From the NCBI GenBank assembly GCA_964020155.1, contig OZ026563.1, positions 3,065,440-3,129,439 of the forward strand: a stretch of 64,000 bases of DNA. Reading direction: 5' to 3'. Source of the DNA: Chondrilla cf. caribensis (lineage: Eukaryota; Porifera; Demospongiae; Chondrillida; Chondrillidae). Below the pieces are notes generated by a model. It searched no databases. It had not been told where the DNA came from and saw nothing but the letters and a program-made list of their open reading frames with translations. The position numbers and the translations under genes were made by a program. Numbering within the stretch: the stretch's first letter is position 1; each line of letters begins with the position of its first letter. Shown one piece after another: positions 13,001 to 35,900 of this stretch.

Positions 13001-13970
13001 AGTATGAAAGGAGAATTGGAAGGGCTGGTTGCTGTGGTGGCTTTGTGGCTCAGTGTTTATGACGGCTACAGTCAGACACCCTGGGTTTGAGTCCGACAGT
13101 TGACTGTATTTCTCTTTTCCTCTTTCTCCTCGAGCAGGTTGGATTCCAATTAAACTTCCAAAGTAGACATTAATCTGCCAAAATATTACTTTTTATGTAA
13201 TTGTCACGGATTGACAGGAATTCACTGTACTAGTACGCATGTCCCTCAAAATCCTACTTTATCCCGAATACTTCCCCAAGTCAACACTCTGTCACATGAC
13301 TCAGCACAGCACTGTGTGATATAGTTTGGCCTTTATATGTATGTAAAGTCATGATTACCACACATAAATTAGCTGACACGGCTAATTAAAAACACCTAGA
13401 TGAAGGACAACTTGAGAATGACTCAATGTCAGCAGCCCCAGCACTAGTGCTGATGGAAAGAAAATCAGGTTGTAGTTCTTTCTATGTTGCGTTAAACACA
13501 GTATTTGTCAGGGCAAATGACATACGTTTTATGTACTTTATATTATGCTTATTCCCAGGGCCTTCACCAGGTTCTACTGCTCAGAATGCCAACTCTCCTG
13601 GTGTCACAATTGGTGTGGCCATTGGTTGTATTGCAGCCACCCTGGTTATCACTCTTGGCATTGAAGGATTAATATTCATTTTTTACAAGAAGTGGAGATT
13701 GAATAAAACGTCCAGCCCTGAAAGGCATGTGTACACATACACCCTGCTGTTCACCTTATAACATTGTGATGAATTCACATACAAACTGCTTTGTTGGACC
13801 CTAGCTGTTCTAACAGGACTAGATAGTGTGTGATTTTGTGTCAACAGGCATGTAAGACATTATATTTCTATTACAGGAAAGATACATCAATTGTGTATGA
13901 ATCACCAGGTGCTTATGAAGAAATCAACCTTCAAGATAATCCCTCTTATGAAAAAGTGTGTGAGAAGTAG
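1092..13970 (+). CDS. Receptor gene A: Ig-Ig-FN3(x5)-TM-tail (5' end missing)
   Basis: Predicted type I membrane receptor. Exons: 1092-1127 (12-codon linker), 6763-7047 (Ig-like 1), 8081-8422 (Ig-like 2), 10246-10542, 10633-10926, 10992-11288, 11420-11686, 12140-12391 (five FN3), 13559-13724 (membrane segment with basic stop-transfer), 13877-13970 (tail, TAG stop). All joints are phase 1 except the last (phase 2), and with a 34-nt first exon as in B and C the frame is continuous (787 aa). Both Ig domains show the B-strand Cys, C-strand Trp and F-strand Cys. The tail carries YEEI, then NPSY within NPSYEKV. Compared with B and C it lacks three FN3 exons (types 5, 6 and 8). The donor after the membrane exon is GC (AG|GCATGT) where B and C have GT. 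A 4.5-kb LINE sits in the intron between linker and Ig-like 1. Ligand unknown; adhesion or recognition is inferred. Confidence 0.82.
1779..2627 (+). CDS. LINE ORF1: PHD finger, coiled coil and nucleic-acid-binding domain
   Basis: 282-aa ORF1 protein, expected to bind element RNA and act as chaperone in the RNP. A Cys4-His-Cys3 PHD finger is formed by C20, C22, C33, C36, H41, C44, C63 and C66. A heptad-like helix follows at about residues 85-125. The C-terminal part (about 145-280) contains RRNNVIVVGV and a later SILVRFSD-type strand, the pattern of L1-like ORF1 RRM/CTD regions. The start ATG at 1779 follows the context aagATGgcg. It ends at TAG 2625-2627, which is in the same frame as ORF2; there is no other stop between the two proteins. 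Confidence 0.88.
   Translation: MADKAKERSKNKKRNDPGSCFCKAKKGGTVVQCNKCNRWCHPSCVGLSPEILRAMDDDAPYYCPLCILKKFSDAPSSPASACGQDDSESIARIVAEFDDMRKDLDDLKRSVSDLSAKLDAFQRPISSAPSETGETLRAQQRILESHERALRRNNVIVVGVAEDDSCSTYDAIQKLFSEKLNAPGLSFEARRLGKKKDQGTRSILVRFSDSKSKVSAMKKRSLLKGSKIYMNDDLTPFQKQNQKILLERMRKARGEGKSSYIARGNLFIDGSVVASLDSLEAF
2688..6182 (+). CDS. LINE ORF2: AP-type endonuclease plus reverse transcriptase
   Basis: About 1164 residues, apparently intact; it nicks target DNA and reverse-transcribes element RNA. Endonuclease signatures: QWNING (N8), LSETW (E36), GDLNARIGG and SDHCPILL. Reverse transcriptase signatures: IIKPIYKSGN, NYRGISL, QFGFQKGKRT, VDFRKAFDSV, GVKQGCNLSPLLF and the catalytic FADD near nt 4955. 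A Cys-Cys-His-Cys knuckle (CPLC...H....C) is near the C-terminus. The reading frame opens directly after ORF1's TAG. The first in-frame ATG is at 2937 (residue 84), downstream of catalytic N8 and E36, so an ATG start would destroy the endonuclease. The position 2688 (GTG) is only a nominal start; TAG readthrough, reinitiation or a non-AUG start is needed. Confidence 0.9.
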   Translation: MISICQWNINGLTCDKLVEIQPYLQQLNADIIILSETWLSPNISFTVDLIGYKSLNFCRPCKHKKARRNSGGLLIYIKDYLSQMAKCIKVSTDRVWIKLQQTTTIIKNDIYICATYIPPHASSSYYLNDPPWPDLQRELSHFNKLGAVILIGDLNARIGGFQSNLTGHLKRTYKDQIVNSYGAELMSLCTGFDLSICNGTFPPDNVAGECTCHTASGSSCIDYAIVNGYLTSAIKSFHVNNLEVFSDHCPILLTLSTGESKPQYTNQSPHYLANELSKDLLKRLDIATSNHLIRNPPKLKWIGENITKFIDTLKRCPPELPINPSSISDIDETVTFFTEKIIQHAIASGFAKVPTSSEALSSKKSLYPKQSWFDNECKQKKKEVLSKLSSWRKKPINQDLRKAYHNTKAAWKRLIKSKKFMASRKWNAEILKKAKSNPKSFWNTINTSAVSQAVDNNISCSEWEQYFSKLYSATSDSSPQVDSSPSQHSDSSSTPIISDPRTNSPMNQEPDISTDEIELAISKLKCGKAPGTDLLTNEVLKSLPPSWLDLLQVIFNAILRSGEYPSTWAESIIKPIYKSGNRNDPSNYRGISLISCLGKLFTAIIRDRMSTWAENSNLLPEEQFGFQKGKRTADAIFALHTVAEKQCSLKKKLYCCFVDFRKAFDSVCQPLLWSKLEALNLNPQILSLLKSYYSKSRSRVAGSHGHMSNFFTTEKGVKQGCNLSPLLFSLYISDLPRLLNSLEVNLPFFPSPCLLFADDVVLFTDNPKKLQDLINSLCFYCRQQHLDINSNKTKILVFGQKPKLIADSWEVNSQRLEIVTKYKYLGTWLCWKCDFKDCLSKTYDRAHKPFCQLQAKIASLGITDFNVLLFLFKALIKPILMYNAEIWGLYDAHVLDKIQYKYLKYVLRVSHSCVNSAVLAETGSVPLLFDCESATLRYFYRLTSPNTPFLTRKALEISIGLSSSGYNSWMSRVKRKLLHLGFNIDFILPTPDEVLSRLHDQVSQKLRADINSTQGSTPSGGNKLRTYRLIKSNTLEPESYLSVISNPTVRQAFTKLRISDHKLSIEIGRHCKPPKPLEDRTCPLCNSQSLEDEIHFLIHCSAYRQLRSTLFEVAMTSNGNFIFLSSKDKFIFLMCNTDRTIIKHTGHFIYRAMQLRFSLLSPSI
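7377..7403 (+). other. Candidate micro-exon between Ig-like 1 and 2 of gene A
   Basis: A 27-nt stretch preceded by tatgcag and followed by a gtatgt donor, phase 1 in and phase 1 out. It ends in CCAACACAAG, resembling the end of the 12-codon linker exon. Including it would keep the frame. There is no counterpart in B or C, so it may be chance. Confidence 0.2.
8423..10245 (+). repeat. Long intron of gene A with an 82-bp direct repeat
   Basis: No gene is recognised in this intron. An 82-bp segment at 9462-9543 recurs at 9814-9895 in the same orientation with only a few differences; both copies end in gcaataaaccttc. The 270 bp between them are unique in the window. The equivalent introns of B, C and D lack it, so this is a gene-A-specific insertion or duplication. 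Confidence 0.6.
12816..13175 (+). mobile_element. tRNA-like SINE-bearing inverted-repeat element, copy 1
   Basis: Lies in the intron between the last FN3 exon and the membrane exon of gene A, where B and C have FN3-8. A tRNA-like core at 13022-13105 has an A-box-like GTGGCTCAGTG (13046) and a B-box-like GGGTTTGAGTCC (13083-13094). It is bracketed by an inverted repeat (about 12941-12997 and 13110-13160, starting ggaagtttaattgg). Related copies are at 36297-36746 (core on the minus strand), 48148-48245, and a fragment at 61116-61250. Confidence 0.65.
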
Positions 13971-13989
13971 AATGAAGACAAACATGTGC

Positions 13990-13993
13990 ATGA

Positions 13994-14025
<32 letters not shown>

Positions 14026-14041
14026 GTGCGTGCGTGTGTGT
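13990..14041 (+). repeat. TG-rich microsatellite after gene A
   Basis: Imperfect (TG)n tract just downstream of the gene A stop codon, with interspersed C. The ORFs through it are low-complexity artefacts. Confidence 0.8.
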
Positions 14042-14357
14042 TTGATATCATTTTTGATAACTGTTTAATAGTATATAGGAATATGATTCGTAACAATCAT
14101 TTTGTGTGATGCATGGTCTCTTTTGATGCTCTTGGAATGAAGACAAAATTAACTGTACATGGCTGTCCGTAATATTATCACACAACAGTCCATTTCATGG
14201 TGAACACACAACATATACGTATACAATGTACTAATAATACACATGTAACTGCTGTATGTATGTGTACTAAACATTGATGGTTATGTCTGCCTTAAGCTTA
14301 TGGTCCGAATATTATGTAAATTATGCCTCATGAATTCACACCTCTCTCATACACATA

Positions 14358-15358
14358 CAGTGGCGGCCAAAAGTTACGGGACGATTTCAATATGGCGGCC
14401 GTCAGCTATTTTCAGTATACTTGCAATTTTCTCGATATTTCGGCGAATTCGGAACAAGAGAGTCAAAATAAATCATAAGAATACTTTTAAAATGTCCAAG
14501 AACATGACAATAGTACTTGCAAATCTTCGTGACTTTCATTTACTCCAATAACGGCTCTAATCTGCGTAACATTAGATAATATACGCTTACACAGACGTTC
14601 TTGCTATTACGTTATACTTTAATTAGTTTTAGTGCAAGAACTCATCGGTCGCAACCCTGAGTTTCTTGCTTAACTTGTCTTTCTTCAAATATCGCAAATA
14701 TCCGATTCAGCTGAAACATCAGTTTTTGAGAGCTCATTTTATGGCCACCGTCCCGGATTGCTAAACGTACTAAACTTGCTCGTGTCAAAGAACAGTAATT
14801 TTATTTCTGCGTATATCTTCTGATTAAATATTCTTCCGTATATTTCTCTCAGCATTGGTCACTCACATACATAAACTATTGAATCTGGTCAGAATACCCT
14901 GTGGTTTAAGAGAGGCCCACCGACAATCGAACATCTAAGCATACGATAATATTTCTTTTTCCAAGTTTGCGCAGATATTAGACCATACGAATGCGGGAAG
15001 GTTGTTTGGAGCATTGTCTTCTTGAAAATTATTAAAGATCCTATTTGTTGAAGATTCTGAATCATAAAAGTTTTGACTATACGCTTGCAAGAGGAAAATA
15101 CAGTTCCCTCAAAACAACTATCGACAACGTGTTCGCTCAAAGTAACGATTTTCAATCGAGGCGGGCTGACAACCACCGAAAGTAGTAATTAAACGATTAG
15201 TTGCAGAATATACCGATTTGAATGTTATTGGATGTTTCTAAGGATTTATTTTACAAATCAAATCGAAAAATCTTGCTTTTTGGACGATTGAAGTCGTACC
15301 GTTCCGTTCCGCCATTTTCTTAACCCCTTAATCGTCCCGTAACTTTTGACCGCCACTG
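14358..15358. mobile_element. 1001-bp TIR element with TA target duplication
   Basis: Ends are inverted repeats of about 28 bp, starting CAGTGGCGGCCAAAAGTTAC on the left and ending with its near complement on the right (15331-15358). TA dinucleotides flank both sides (14356-14357, 15359-15360). This is the Tc1/mariner-type end and target pattern. No transposase motif was recognised inside; the 95-aa minus ORF at 14889-15176 is not convincing. Probably non-autonomous. Confidence 0.78.
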
Positions 15359-15360
15359 TA

Positions 15361-15999
15361 TATACTGCATGGTGAGAGGTGCTGATGTCATGATCAGTCA
15401 ATATGTATGTATCCATACAGCACATTTAAACAGCTAGCTGCAAAACAGTCATGATGTTTTTATGCATATATACAGTTAGACTTAATTTTGTATGCATAAT
15501 AGTTGATGGTCCTACATACTATGCTACTATAATTAATATTGATATTATTGCAATAATATTAATCATTCCTCATGAACATATATACGTACCCCCTTGTAAT
15601 CACACTCCCATACTGCAAGGAGAGCTAGAGGTGTGGTGAGGAACTGATGTCCTGGTCAGTCAATATTACAATACATATTATGTATCCACACAACACCTTG
15701 AACAACTATATCTGCAAAACAGCTGACTTATATTATGATATACGAGTACACTGAATTGTGTGTAGATATACACTTAATTATAATCATTGTATGTATTTAA
15801 TGGCCCAGCCTGCACTGCGTATAATTATGAAATTCACATACTGTATAATTTAATGTGTGCATACAATGACCTATTATATAAATTAAATTACAGTATTACG
15901 TATGTACGTACTACAAAAGTCTTGATGTCTGTAGTCAATTCATGCATAGAGAGAACACAATTGCAAATTTTATAAAATTAATTTTGCCCAATAATTATT
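15361..15999. other. Intergenic sequence downstream of gene A
   Basis: AT-rich, no gene seen. It matches in patches the 3' flank of B (about 31330-31540) and C (about 44610-44950), which supports a duplication unit that extends past the receptor gene into the COQ2 3' end. Confidence 0.5.
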
Positions 16000-17230
16000 G
16001 TATTTGAATAAATTTCCCAATGCATGTAATGCCAAACAATAAAAGTAAACCTAAAACTTTGTTAGACTTAAACTTATATTGTAGAGGTTTGTTGCTATGT
16101 AGTTGTATATAATATTATATATTTTATTCTAAAGATTTTATGAATTTAGCATAGCATCGAATTGTCTATCAATCTTGGACGTTTTGGTCATGAAGACCTT
16201 CGTCAGCAATATATCGATAAGAATCTTATTGATTCACAAACATTTTACAATTTTCAAATTTATAAAAATTTTTCAAATTTATAAAAATTTTTATCTATTC
16301 ATTGCTGACGAAGGTCTTTATGACCAAATGTCCAAGACTGATAGACAATTTGATGCTATGCTAAGTTCAATAAATCTTTAAACGAAGAAAATATAGACTT
16401 AAACTTATTCAAAAAGTTGTGGGTATTGTATAAGTCCACTGTTTTTATCCGTATACGTAGAAACAGGAATCAGACAATACATTCACAATTCAATATACAC
16501 AATCATATAGTGTGTTATACCAAATCAGTGATTGTGGGCTAGAGTGAGAATGACCACCAATTTATACCACAAGTGCCTAGTATAGTACTATATATAATCC
16601 TTGTACCTTAGTATGAGTACTGCACATATGCATGCACATGTAGAGTAAACAATGGGAATTCAGCTGCATGCAAATTCGGACAACTAGTTCTCAGTGAATA
16701 GATATGATGGAAAGTTTAAACTAATGTCACTTGTAGGCATCACCGATGGTAGATAGGGTGCAAGAAATAAGAGTGTTCAGTACAACCTCCCAGGAGAAAA
16801 TCCATTTCCTTGTGATGGCCAAAAATCGTAAATTTGGCTGCAAGAATGGAAATTTGGCCGGGGTAGGTTTCTAAGCCAGTTTATGTTGGATAAGAATGAA
16901 AATATCTCTACATGTTCTCATGCATGTCTCTTAAGACATATTCATATTTTGTGTGAACCGTGACCATATGGCTGAATGGGCAACAAGGAAGTAGAGTATT
17001 CAAAATTCAGCCACGGCCAACAACTAAAGTACATAATTATAGGCCAAGAGAACTAGTTGGCTGAATTTGCATGCGGTCGAATTCCCATTTTTACTCAATA
17101 CATATTTATAATAAACACATGCAGCCAAGATGCCCTATGCTAATAACCAATACATAATAGTTGATGAAGACCAGTGAGAGTAATACTTGCCAGTTGAGGT
17201 GTGCTGCACAAGCACCCAAGCTAGCATAGA
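16000..17230 (-). pseudogene. COQ2 3'-end relic behind gene A
   Basis: Two degraded pieces of COQ2 on the minus strand. The last-exon relic spans 16000-16448 and is interrupted by an inserted element. A 44-bp end of the penultimate exon lies at 17187-17230, matching the real exon's CACATGAGGTGTGCTGCACA region with substitutions. The rest of the gene is absent. It is the most decayed of the two relics, consistent with the oldest duplication. Confidence 0.7.
16078..16408. mobile_element. Foldback insertion with 15-bp target duplication in the COQ2 relic
   Basis: The 15-mer TAGACTTAAACTTAT occurs at 16063-16077 and again at 16394-16408, while the homologous relic behind gene B and the real COQ2 have it once. 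Inside, arms of about 65 bp form an inverted repeat (about 16146-16210 and 16304-16364) around an AT-rich centre. No coding capacity. Confidence 0.7.
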
Positions 17231-17721
17231 CTTATATATTTTGCTCATTAACATGAATGCATGCCATAGAATGGACTTTATTTTGGATGTGACTTTGATC
17301 TATTGCACAGTATCACTTGATTGTCCCCTTGTATAACTCATATCATCACTCTGCAATGTTTGCTGAGGGCCTAGACACTACTAAATTAAATGTCACATAC
17401 TCCCAACGAGAAAATACTTAGCCGGTTGATAGCTTCTAGCTATAGGTTGGAGTAAGCAGTGATTTGTACTGATGATGGGTCACGACGTTAGCCAATACAA
17501 TGATAACAGTGATTGTACATCAACGTACTTCAATGAATGGCTGGAGTATTCATACAGCATGCATTCATCTTAAGCAAGCTTCTGCAGAGGTATGGTTATC
17601 CCTCCTTGTCTGCCTGCTGGCTGAACTGCTAACATCTTTAGATAGACACCTGGTCACCTCCTTGATCACATGATACACGTGGTCCGTTAATTATACCGCG
17701 ATATTTACTAATTGACCAGAT
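17231..17721 (+). promoter_or_regulatory. Conserved upstream region of gene B
   Basis: From about 17270 the sequence resembles the region before gene C (about 32490-32930) over several hundred bases, so this is the ancestral 5' flank of the receptor genes. No core promoter motif is asserted. It contains a conserved 53-nt open stretch at 17537-17589 starting ATGGCTGGAGT and ending at a gtatgg donor (C counterpart 32749-32801). Confidence 0.4.
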
Positions 17722-17729
17722 GGTTATTA

Positions 17730-18707
17730 TAGTCTAGCTAGCTAGACCATCCCTAAGAGGTGCTGAGGGGTGGAAAAGGGAAAGGATGGTCTAGCCCAAG
17801 TATAGTTTAGCTAGCTAGACCGTCCCTAAGAGGCACCAAGGGGCGGAAAAGCCTTAAGGGAGGGGATGGTCTAGCCCAAGTAGCAATCAGTTCACACCTG
17901 CCAAGTTAACCAATAACATGAGTAGAGTTCATATGGTTCACCATACACCAAGTACGTGCTAGGAGGACCATAGATATTCTAACTCTGTCAGAGTATATAT
18001 GGGAGGACAGAGGGAAGCAAAGAAAGAATGGATCTATTATTGTATGGGTGGTTTTGTCGATTATGCGATGATTCTTCATCAGAAGATAGATACTCTTTGT
18101 ATTGTCCATCGTAAACATCAATGTCCCTAACCACTCTATGAAAGCACAGCAGATAAACTACGTTCGTGAAAGGTTTTCACTTGTTCATTTATCAGAGATA
18201 AAAGCAGAGACAATTAGGACTTATTTTGGTTCTCCTTCCTCGATCGTTTACAATTCTTTGCAAACATATGACACTACACGGGAGATATACAATCGCATCA
18301 TGTCTAGTAATAGCGGTTATCTGACTGTCTGCTGAGTGAATACTCCCAGCTAGCTTCAATACCAACGATGAGTACATAGTATGATCCTCCATAACACTTA
18401 ACAATTAACCAATTTGAATCACTGAATAACATTGCCAAGATTCTTGGCAGTAGCATCCACAGATACTCTAACCTGAGTTAGAGCATAGACTATGGTTAGA
18501 GTATCTATGGTCCTCCTAACACGTATGGGATATATATATGCCAGATGAGCCGTAGAAACTCTATACGTGTTATTTGTTGATTGGCAGGTGTGCACTACTA
18601 ATCACTACTTGGGCTAGACCGTGGGACGGGGAGTCAACTTGGGACGGAACACCTCCCTTTTCCGCCCTTCGGCGCCTCTTAGGGACAGTCTAGCTAGCTA
18701 GACTAAC
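17730..18707. mobile_element. Foldback element just upstream of gene B
   Basis: Ends are inverted (TAGTCTAGCTAGCTAGAC at left, its complement at right) and extend into longer imperfect arms (tccctaagaggc.../...gcctcttaggga). An inner inverted pair is centred on GGACCATAGATA near 17968 and its complement near 18510. GGTTATTA flanks both sides (17722-17729, 18708-18715). Gene C lacks the insertion at the same place. It ends only about 70 bp before gene B's start codon. The 60-77-aa ORFs inside are not credible genes. Confidence 0.72.
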
Positions 18708-18778
18708 GGTTATTACTATCCGTAATCCTCGTAAACCTGTACTCGTAGAAGCCTTTTTGGTGACTTCCAAACCAGAAT

Positions 18779-30918
<12,140 letters not shown>

Positions 30919-30983
30919 CGTAGAACAAAGATGAACATGTATGTATGAGAGGGTGATACCTTTGATCAATTTTATAACTGTTT

Positions 30984-30989
30984 AATAAA
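30984..30989 (+). terminator. AATAAA poly(A) signal candidate for gene B
   Basis: Canonical AATAAA 66 bp after the gene B stop codon. Confidence 0.5.
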
Positions 30990-31538
30990 CATATGGAATA
31001 TACTTTGTAACAATCATTATAGTATGGTGCATTGTAGTTCAGTCTCATTTGATGTACTTACCTATACTACAGCACATTAGTCCATTTCATGGTCAACACA
31101 AATTTATACCATGCAATATTATACTATTAATACACTTGTAACTGCTGTATGTACGTGTACTAAACATTATAATGGTTATACATAATATGCATTGAGCTAA
31201 TGGTCTCACTTAAATTATACATTATAATAATATTATACAAATTATGCCTCATGAGCTCAAGTGCAAGCACTCCATAATAACATAATATTATAATTATATA
31301 TAATTATAATACTTCATATTTGCACCTCTCCAATACACATATATATTATACACAACGAGAGGTACTTATGTCATGACCAGTCAATTACATATAATATTAT
31401 ACGTTTGTTTATCCATAATTTTACTTTTAAACAGCTATATTATATAGCTGCATGACATGTACATATATACAACCATAGCTGTTGATGTTCATAGTCAATT
31501 CAAGCAAGAGAAAACAATGGGAAGTTTATATAAATTGT

Positions 31539-32341
31539 CTAATTGTATTCAAATAAATTTTCCGATATAATGCCAAATAATAAAAGTAAACCTAAAACTT
31601 TATTAGACTTAAACTTATTGAGACAGTCTTGGGTGTTGTATAAGTCCTCTATTTTACCTGTAGAAACAGAAAACAGACTTTACATATACAATTATTCAAT
31701 ATACACAATCATATAGTGTGTTATACCAAATCAGTGATTGTGGGCTAGAGTGAGAATGACCACTGACTCATACCACAAGTGCCAATAGTACTATAATACT
31801 TGTTGTACCTTAGTACCATTACTGCACATACGTATGTACAATTACAATACACACAGCCAAGGTGCCCTACACAAACGATCAATACATAATTGTTGTTGAA
31901 TAAGATAAGAATAATTCTTACTTGCCACATGAGGTGTGCTGCACAGGCACCCACGCTAGCATAGTAGATCCAACTCTGACCAGAGTTGTACCCAACCATA
32001 GCCAGTCCACCGATCATACAACTAGCAAATAAGGTTAGATAAGTTTTGGCTCTTTTGTATCCAAACAGAATGGCCGTGGACTTTGTACCAATTTTCTTGT
32101 CATCCTTAATGTCCTACAGATGTGTTGTACAGGATGGTTTGATTTCCTAACATGATCAGTTTCAATAACATCGAAACCATCACACACCACAAGCACACTG
32201 TACATACCTGAAAGGCATAAATGGTATCATAAATGATGGTCCACAGGACAGCTGAGCCATAAAGTGGGACACATACAGCCACATTCAAGTCCCCACATAC
32301 AGCAGTCCAGCCCATGAGATCACCCCAGTTGAATATTAAAC
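31539..32341 (-). pseudogene. Truncated COQ2 copy (last three exons) behind gene B
   Basis: Minus-strand homologues of COQ2 exon 6 (31539-31657), exon 5 (31922-32113, 192 nt, frame intact) and exon 4 (32208-32341, 134 nt, frame intact) with splice signals preserved. Exon 6 has lost one nucleotide relative to the functional copy (119 vs 120 nt), creating an early in-frame stop and a frameshift. Exons 1-3, including the first Asp-rich prenyltransferase motif, are absent, so it cannot make the enzyme. Spacing matches the functional gene at 44949-45719. Confidence 0.85.
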
Positions 32342-32974
32342 CTCATTGGTGAAGCACAACAATACTACAAGTAGCCACATAATATTTACAGCATACATAA
32401 GCCGTCAGCCTGAACACGTTTCACCAACTATAACACAAGGAGAAAAACTGCACCAACTACGGCACAGTTAGTTTGATTCAGAACAGAAATATACTTGTGC
32501 ATTTTGCACAATATCACGATTGTCCCCTATAGAGCTTATATTATCACTCTTAGTGATTCTGCTGCAATGTTTGCTGTGGGGATAGAAACTACTGATTAGC
32601 TACATTAAATGTCACATGCTCCCAACGAGAAGATACCTTTCCGGTTGATAGCTTCTGGGTTGAAGTAAGCAGTGATGTGTACTGATGATTGGTCACGACG
32701 TTAGACAATACAACATAACAGTGATTGTACGTCAACTTACGTCAAAGAATGGCTGGAGTGTTCATGCGGCAAGCATTCACCATAAATGAACTTCTGCGGA
32801 GGTATGGTTCCTCCTCCGTGTCTGCCTGCTGGCCGAGCTGCTTGCATCATAAATAATAATTATTATTATAACCGTCATCTTTAGATAGACACGTGGTCAC
32901 TGGTTAGACGGTTATCCGTAATCCTAGTAAATTACCTAAACCCGTAGAATTTTTGATGACTCCCTAACCGGACT
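32342..32974 (+). promoter_or_regulatory. Upstream region of gene C
   Basis: Resembles the pre-insertion flank of gene B in patches from about 32490, ending immediately before the signal-peptide exon. It includes the 53-nt open stretch 32749-32801 (ATGGCTGGAGTGTTC... to a gtatgg donor). No TATA or operator is claimed. Confidence 0.4.
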
Positions 32975-35900
32975 ATGCTCCTTCTTAAGTTTTGTATCTT
33001 GCTGGCTGGTAAGTTAGTTAGCTAGTGCATTAGTGTACAATTTTAGCTCATATTTTTTGAGGCGTTATAGACCGCTGGTATGATGATGCGCTTCATCTGC
33101 ACGAACGAAGCAACTACTGTGCATGCAGTCTTGCATAAAATGGGCGTAGACCAGCGGATTGCCTGTGCTTGTAGAGTGCTGTAAACTACAGATACAGAAC
33201 CGTAGATCAACGGCGTTAACCTGTAAAGCCAGTGATGGCTCTTTTTCCCGAAATTTTGGTTGATCAGTGCCATATGATTCGGATTTTCTTGCTCACAGGA
33301 GGAGAATGCCGCGTGTTTTCATTGCGTATGAAACACTACTCATTGTTGAAGGCCGTTCCACGAACAACCTATTGAAATAGGGAAATTCAACAATGCTTCA
33401 ATTGTGTTTCATCCTCAAGGAAGCCGGTACTACCTTCCTGTGGTTATTTTTACTTAGTCAAATCATGTCTTGATATGCAACTGATCTATACCGATTTATC
33501 CACATTATCTGTTACAGTAGTTTACTTTAGACCAGAGACTTTGATTTTGATAGGCTTTTCGGAGCGCTCCTAATGCAAACATTATCTATTGTAGAACCAC
33601 ATCGTTGTAGTCAGCTGCTATCTATAGTCTCTTGGACCAGGGCCCTCTGCTACGCTATCTGCCCTCATTACCTGGCAATGATAGAACAAGTTAGGGTCTG
33701 GCCCCACCAATATGAGGTTAACCATGTTTGGATGGTCCAAGCTAGTTAGAACGTGGAGTATCAGATCTAAGGTTATGTACAAAATTAGCTATTTCTTGGA
33801 AAAGAGAGAACCTAGAATAATCGGACGTCAATTTGTAAACACTCCAATCTTGGAAAGTACTGAAGCTATTGACTTCAAATAGAGGTCAAGGATCAAATGA
33901 AAATTATTAGGTCTCTATACGATACTCTACTATGAAGTTTGTACCTTTCTGCACCTTTACCACGTACATTTGTATGAAATGAGGCATGGGTGTAAAGGTC
34001 GGGCACAGGATTAAAACCCACAAAAATGGGAGTACCTGCAAGTCAAGGAAAAGAATACAGGGGAGGGGACAATAGAGACATGAGCATCACCACACTAACA
34101 CAGGAAAATGTGAATTGTGCTTTTATATCTAGGCAATAACAAGACTGTAGTATGTACTAATTTGTGAGACTCGGTATGATATATTAATACTGTATATTCC
34201 CTAATTCTTCGGCAGAGCAAATTTCAGCTCCAAGTCGGCGATTAAGGATACAATGGTAGGAACCAGAGACATGATGAAAAATTAGGTAACCAAAAATGGC
34301 AGAATTCTCTAACAGTAGTGGCACCTGTTCGCGGGTATCATGCGTACATGGAACAGTGGGAAGTTGAAATCGACAATGCACTCTTCTTTCAACAAGAATT
34401 AAGTGAATATGACATAATTGAAGGTGTAAGAGTCTGCATTCATTGTTTTATAGCCAGTATTTGACCTATTTTTGCCACGTAGATAACGCTTTCGCTGATG
34501 ATTGGCACTGCGTCTGCAACACGATAAACATAGCAAAGCTACAAAAGAACGAAGAGAGAGGCGTATGGCACATTAAGAGACAAAACATGTTCAATCCTTG
34601 TAGTTGATGAAAAATTAGAGTCAAGACTAAAAATTAGGGAACGCAATATTTCGTCGAAATTAAATTTTAGACTATTGCAAGGGTGGATGCCAAAAAATAA
34701 GGGTGCCAAAATTAGGGAATATACGGTATGTGCTTCTACTTATGATGTGTATTTTTATATTATGTAGCCACCAAAAGTATAGTTACTCAACCAACACCGC
34801 AAGGTATGGAAATTCACTATAATATGAGCTGTGTGTGTATTTGCAAAATCTTCATCCATAATAAGTTCAAGTCTGTTTTCATTAACTGTTATCTGTGGAC
34901 TCAGCATTATCTTCTTCTATTGAAGAATGAAAGTTTCTAATTTTTCACACTCTCTGCCATGACATACTGTTACTAGAAATCAGACCCAACTGTTGTCATT
35001 ACAGAAGGGACTGGTCTCATTCATTAGACTAGAGTGTATTCTTGTACAAGAGAATGGAAAATCGCATATCATATTTATGTATCTGTCTGTATATATAAGT
35101 CTGTATATTATTATTTCCTTTGAATTGGCCATGACAGTTTAGAATAATAAAGTAAATGTGCATAATATTATATGAACTTTTAGATGACAATGTGTTTCAC
35201 ATACTGTATTTTATTATAGGTTGACAAATGCATGCACACTCATATATACACAGGTAGTGAATTAGAATGGTTGCACCTTATTTGCATGAGGAGTTGAAGT
35301 TTGATGCGTACATGCATGACACAGGGTAATATCATTTTCACCACCAAATATTATACGTATAATATTGAAAGGTTGTATTGCTAAAATTGAAGGCTTCGTT
35401 ATTGCACAAAATAAAGACTGTTCTATTTACTGTATGCTTGTTGATTTATTTGTGTATTTATCACTGAATTTTGTACATGCAGAGAATATCTTATCCATCA
35501 TATTTATTATAATATGTAGATTTTGTATGTAAGTAGATTACATGAAGTGGCATTCTAGGTTGGCTATTAGACATTGTATCGATAGTTCGTTCGATTCCAA
35601 AACAATTCAAAATATATCATCGCTAATGTTTCGACCACATGCTGTGGCCTTCATCAGAGTACATCAAGAAACAAAACTAAATCAATAGGACTACGGTTGA
35701 CCCTATATATACTCATTGGTTTAAGTATGATGACGTCACTAGTCAATGACGCCATCTTGGTCTTTGCTCTTCTTCATTGGTCTCTCAATGAGGTGTTTCC
35801 AGCAACAGTCAATGCTGGGACCCCGGTCGTTAGTGATGATTTATTGTGAATTATTTAGTTGGAATCGAATGAACTATCAATACAAGTAGATCATTAATGA

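Noticed and set aside
13022..13105. Functional tRNA gene
   Set aside because: A- and B-box-like motifs are present, but no cloverleaf with a proper acceptor stem could be drawn, and related copies sit inside repeats.
14889..15176. Possible transposase in the TA-flanked element
   Set aside because: 95 residues without helix-turn-helix or DDE/D signatures; better treated as non-coding interior.
31922..32341. A second functional COQ2 gene behind receptor B
   Set aside because: Only the last three exons exist and the final exon has a 1-nt deletion with an early stop.
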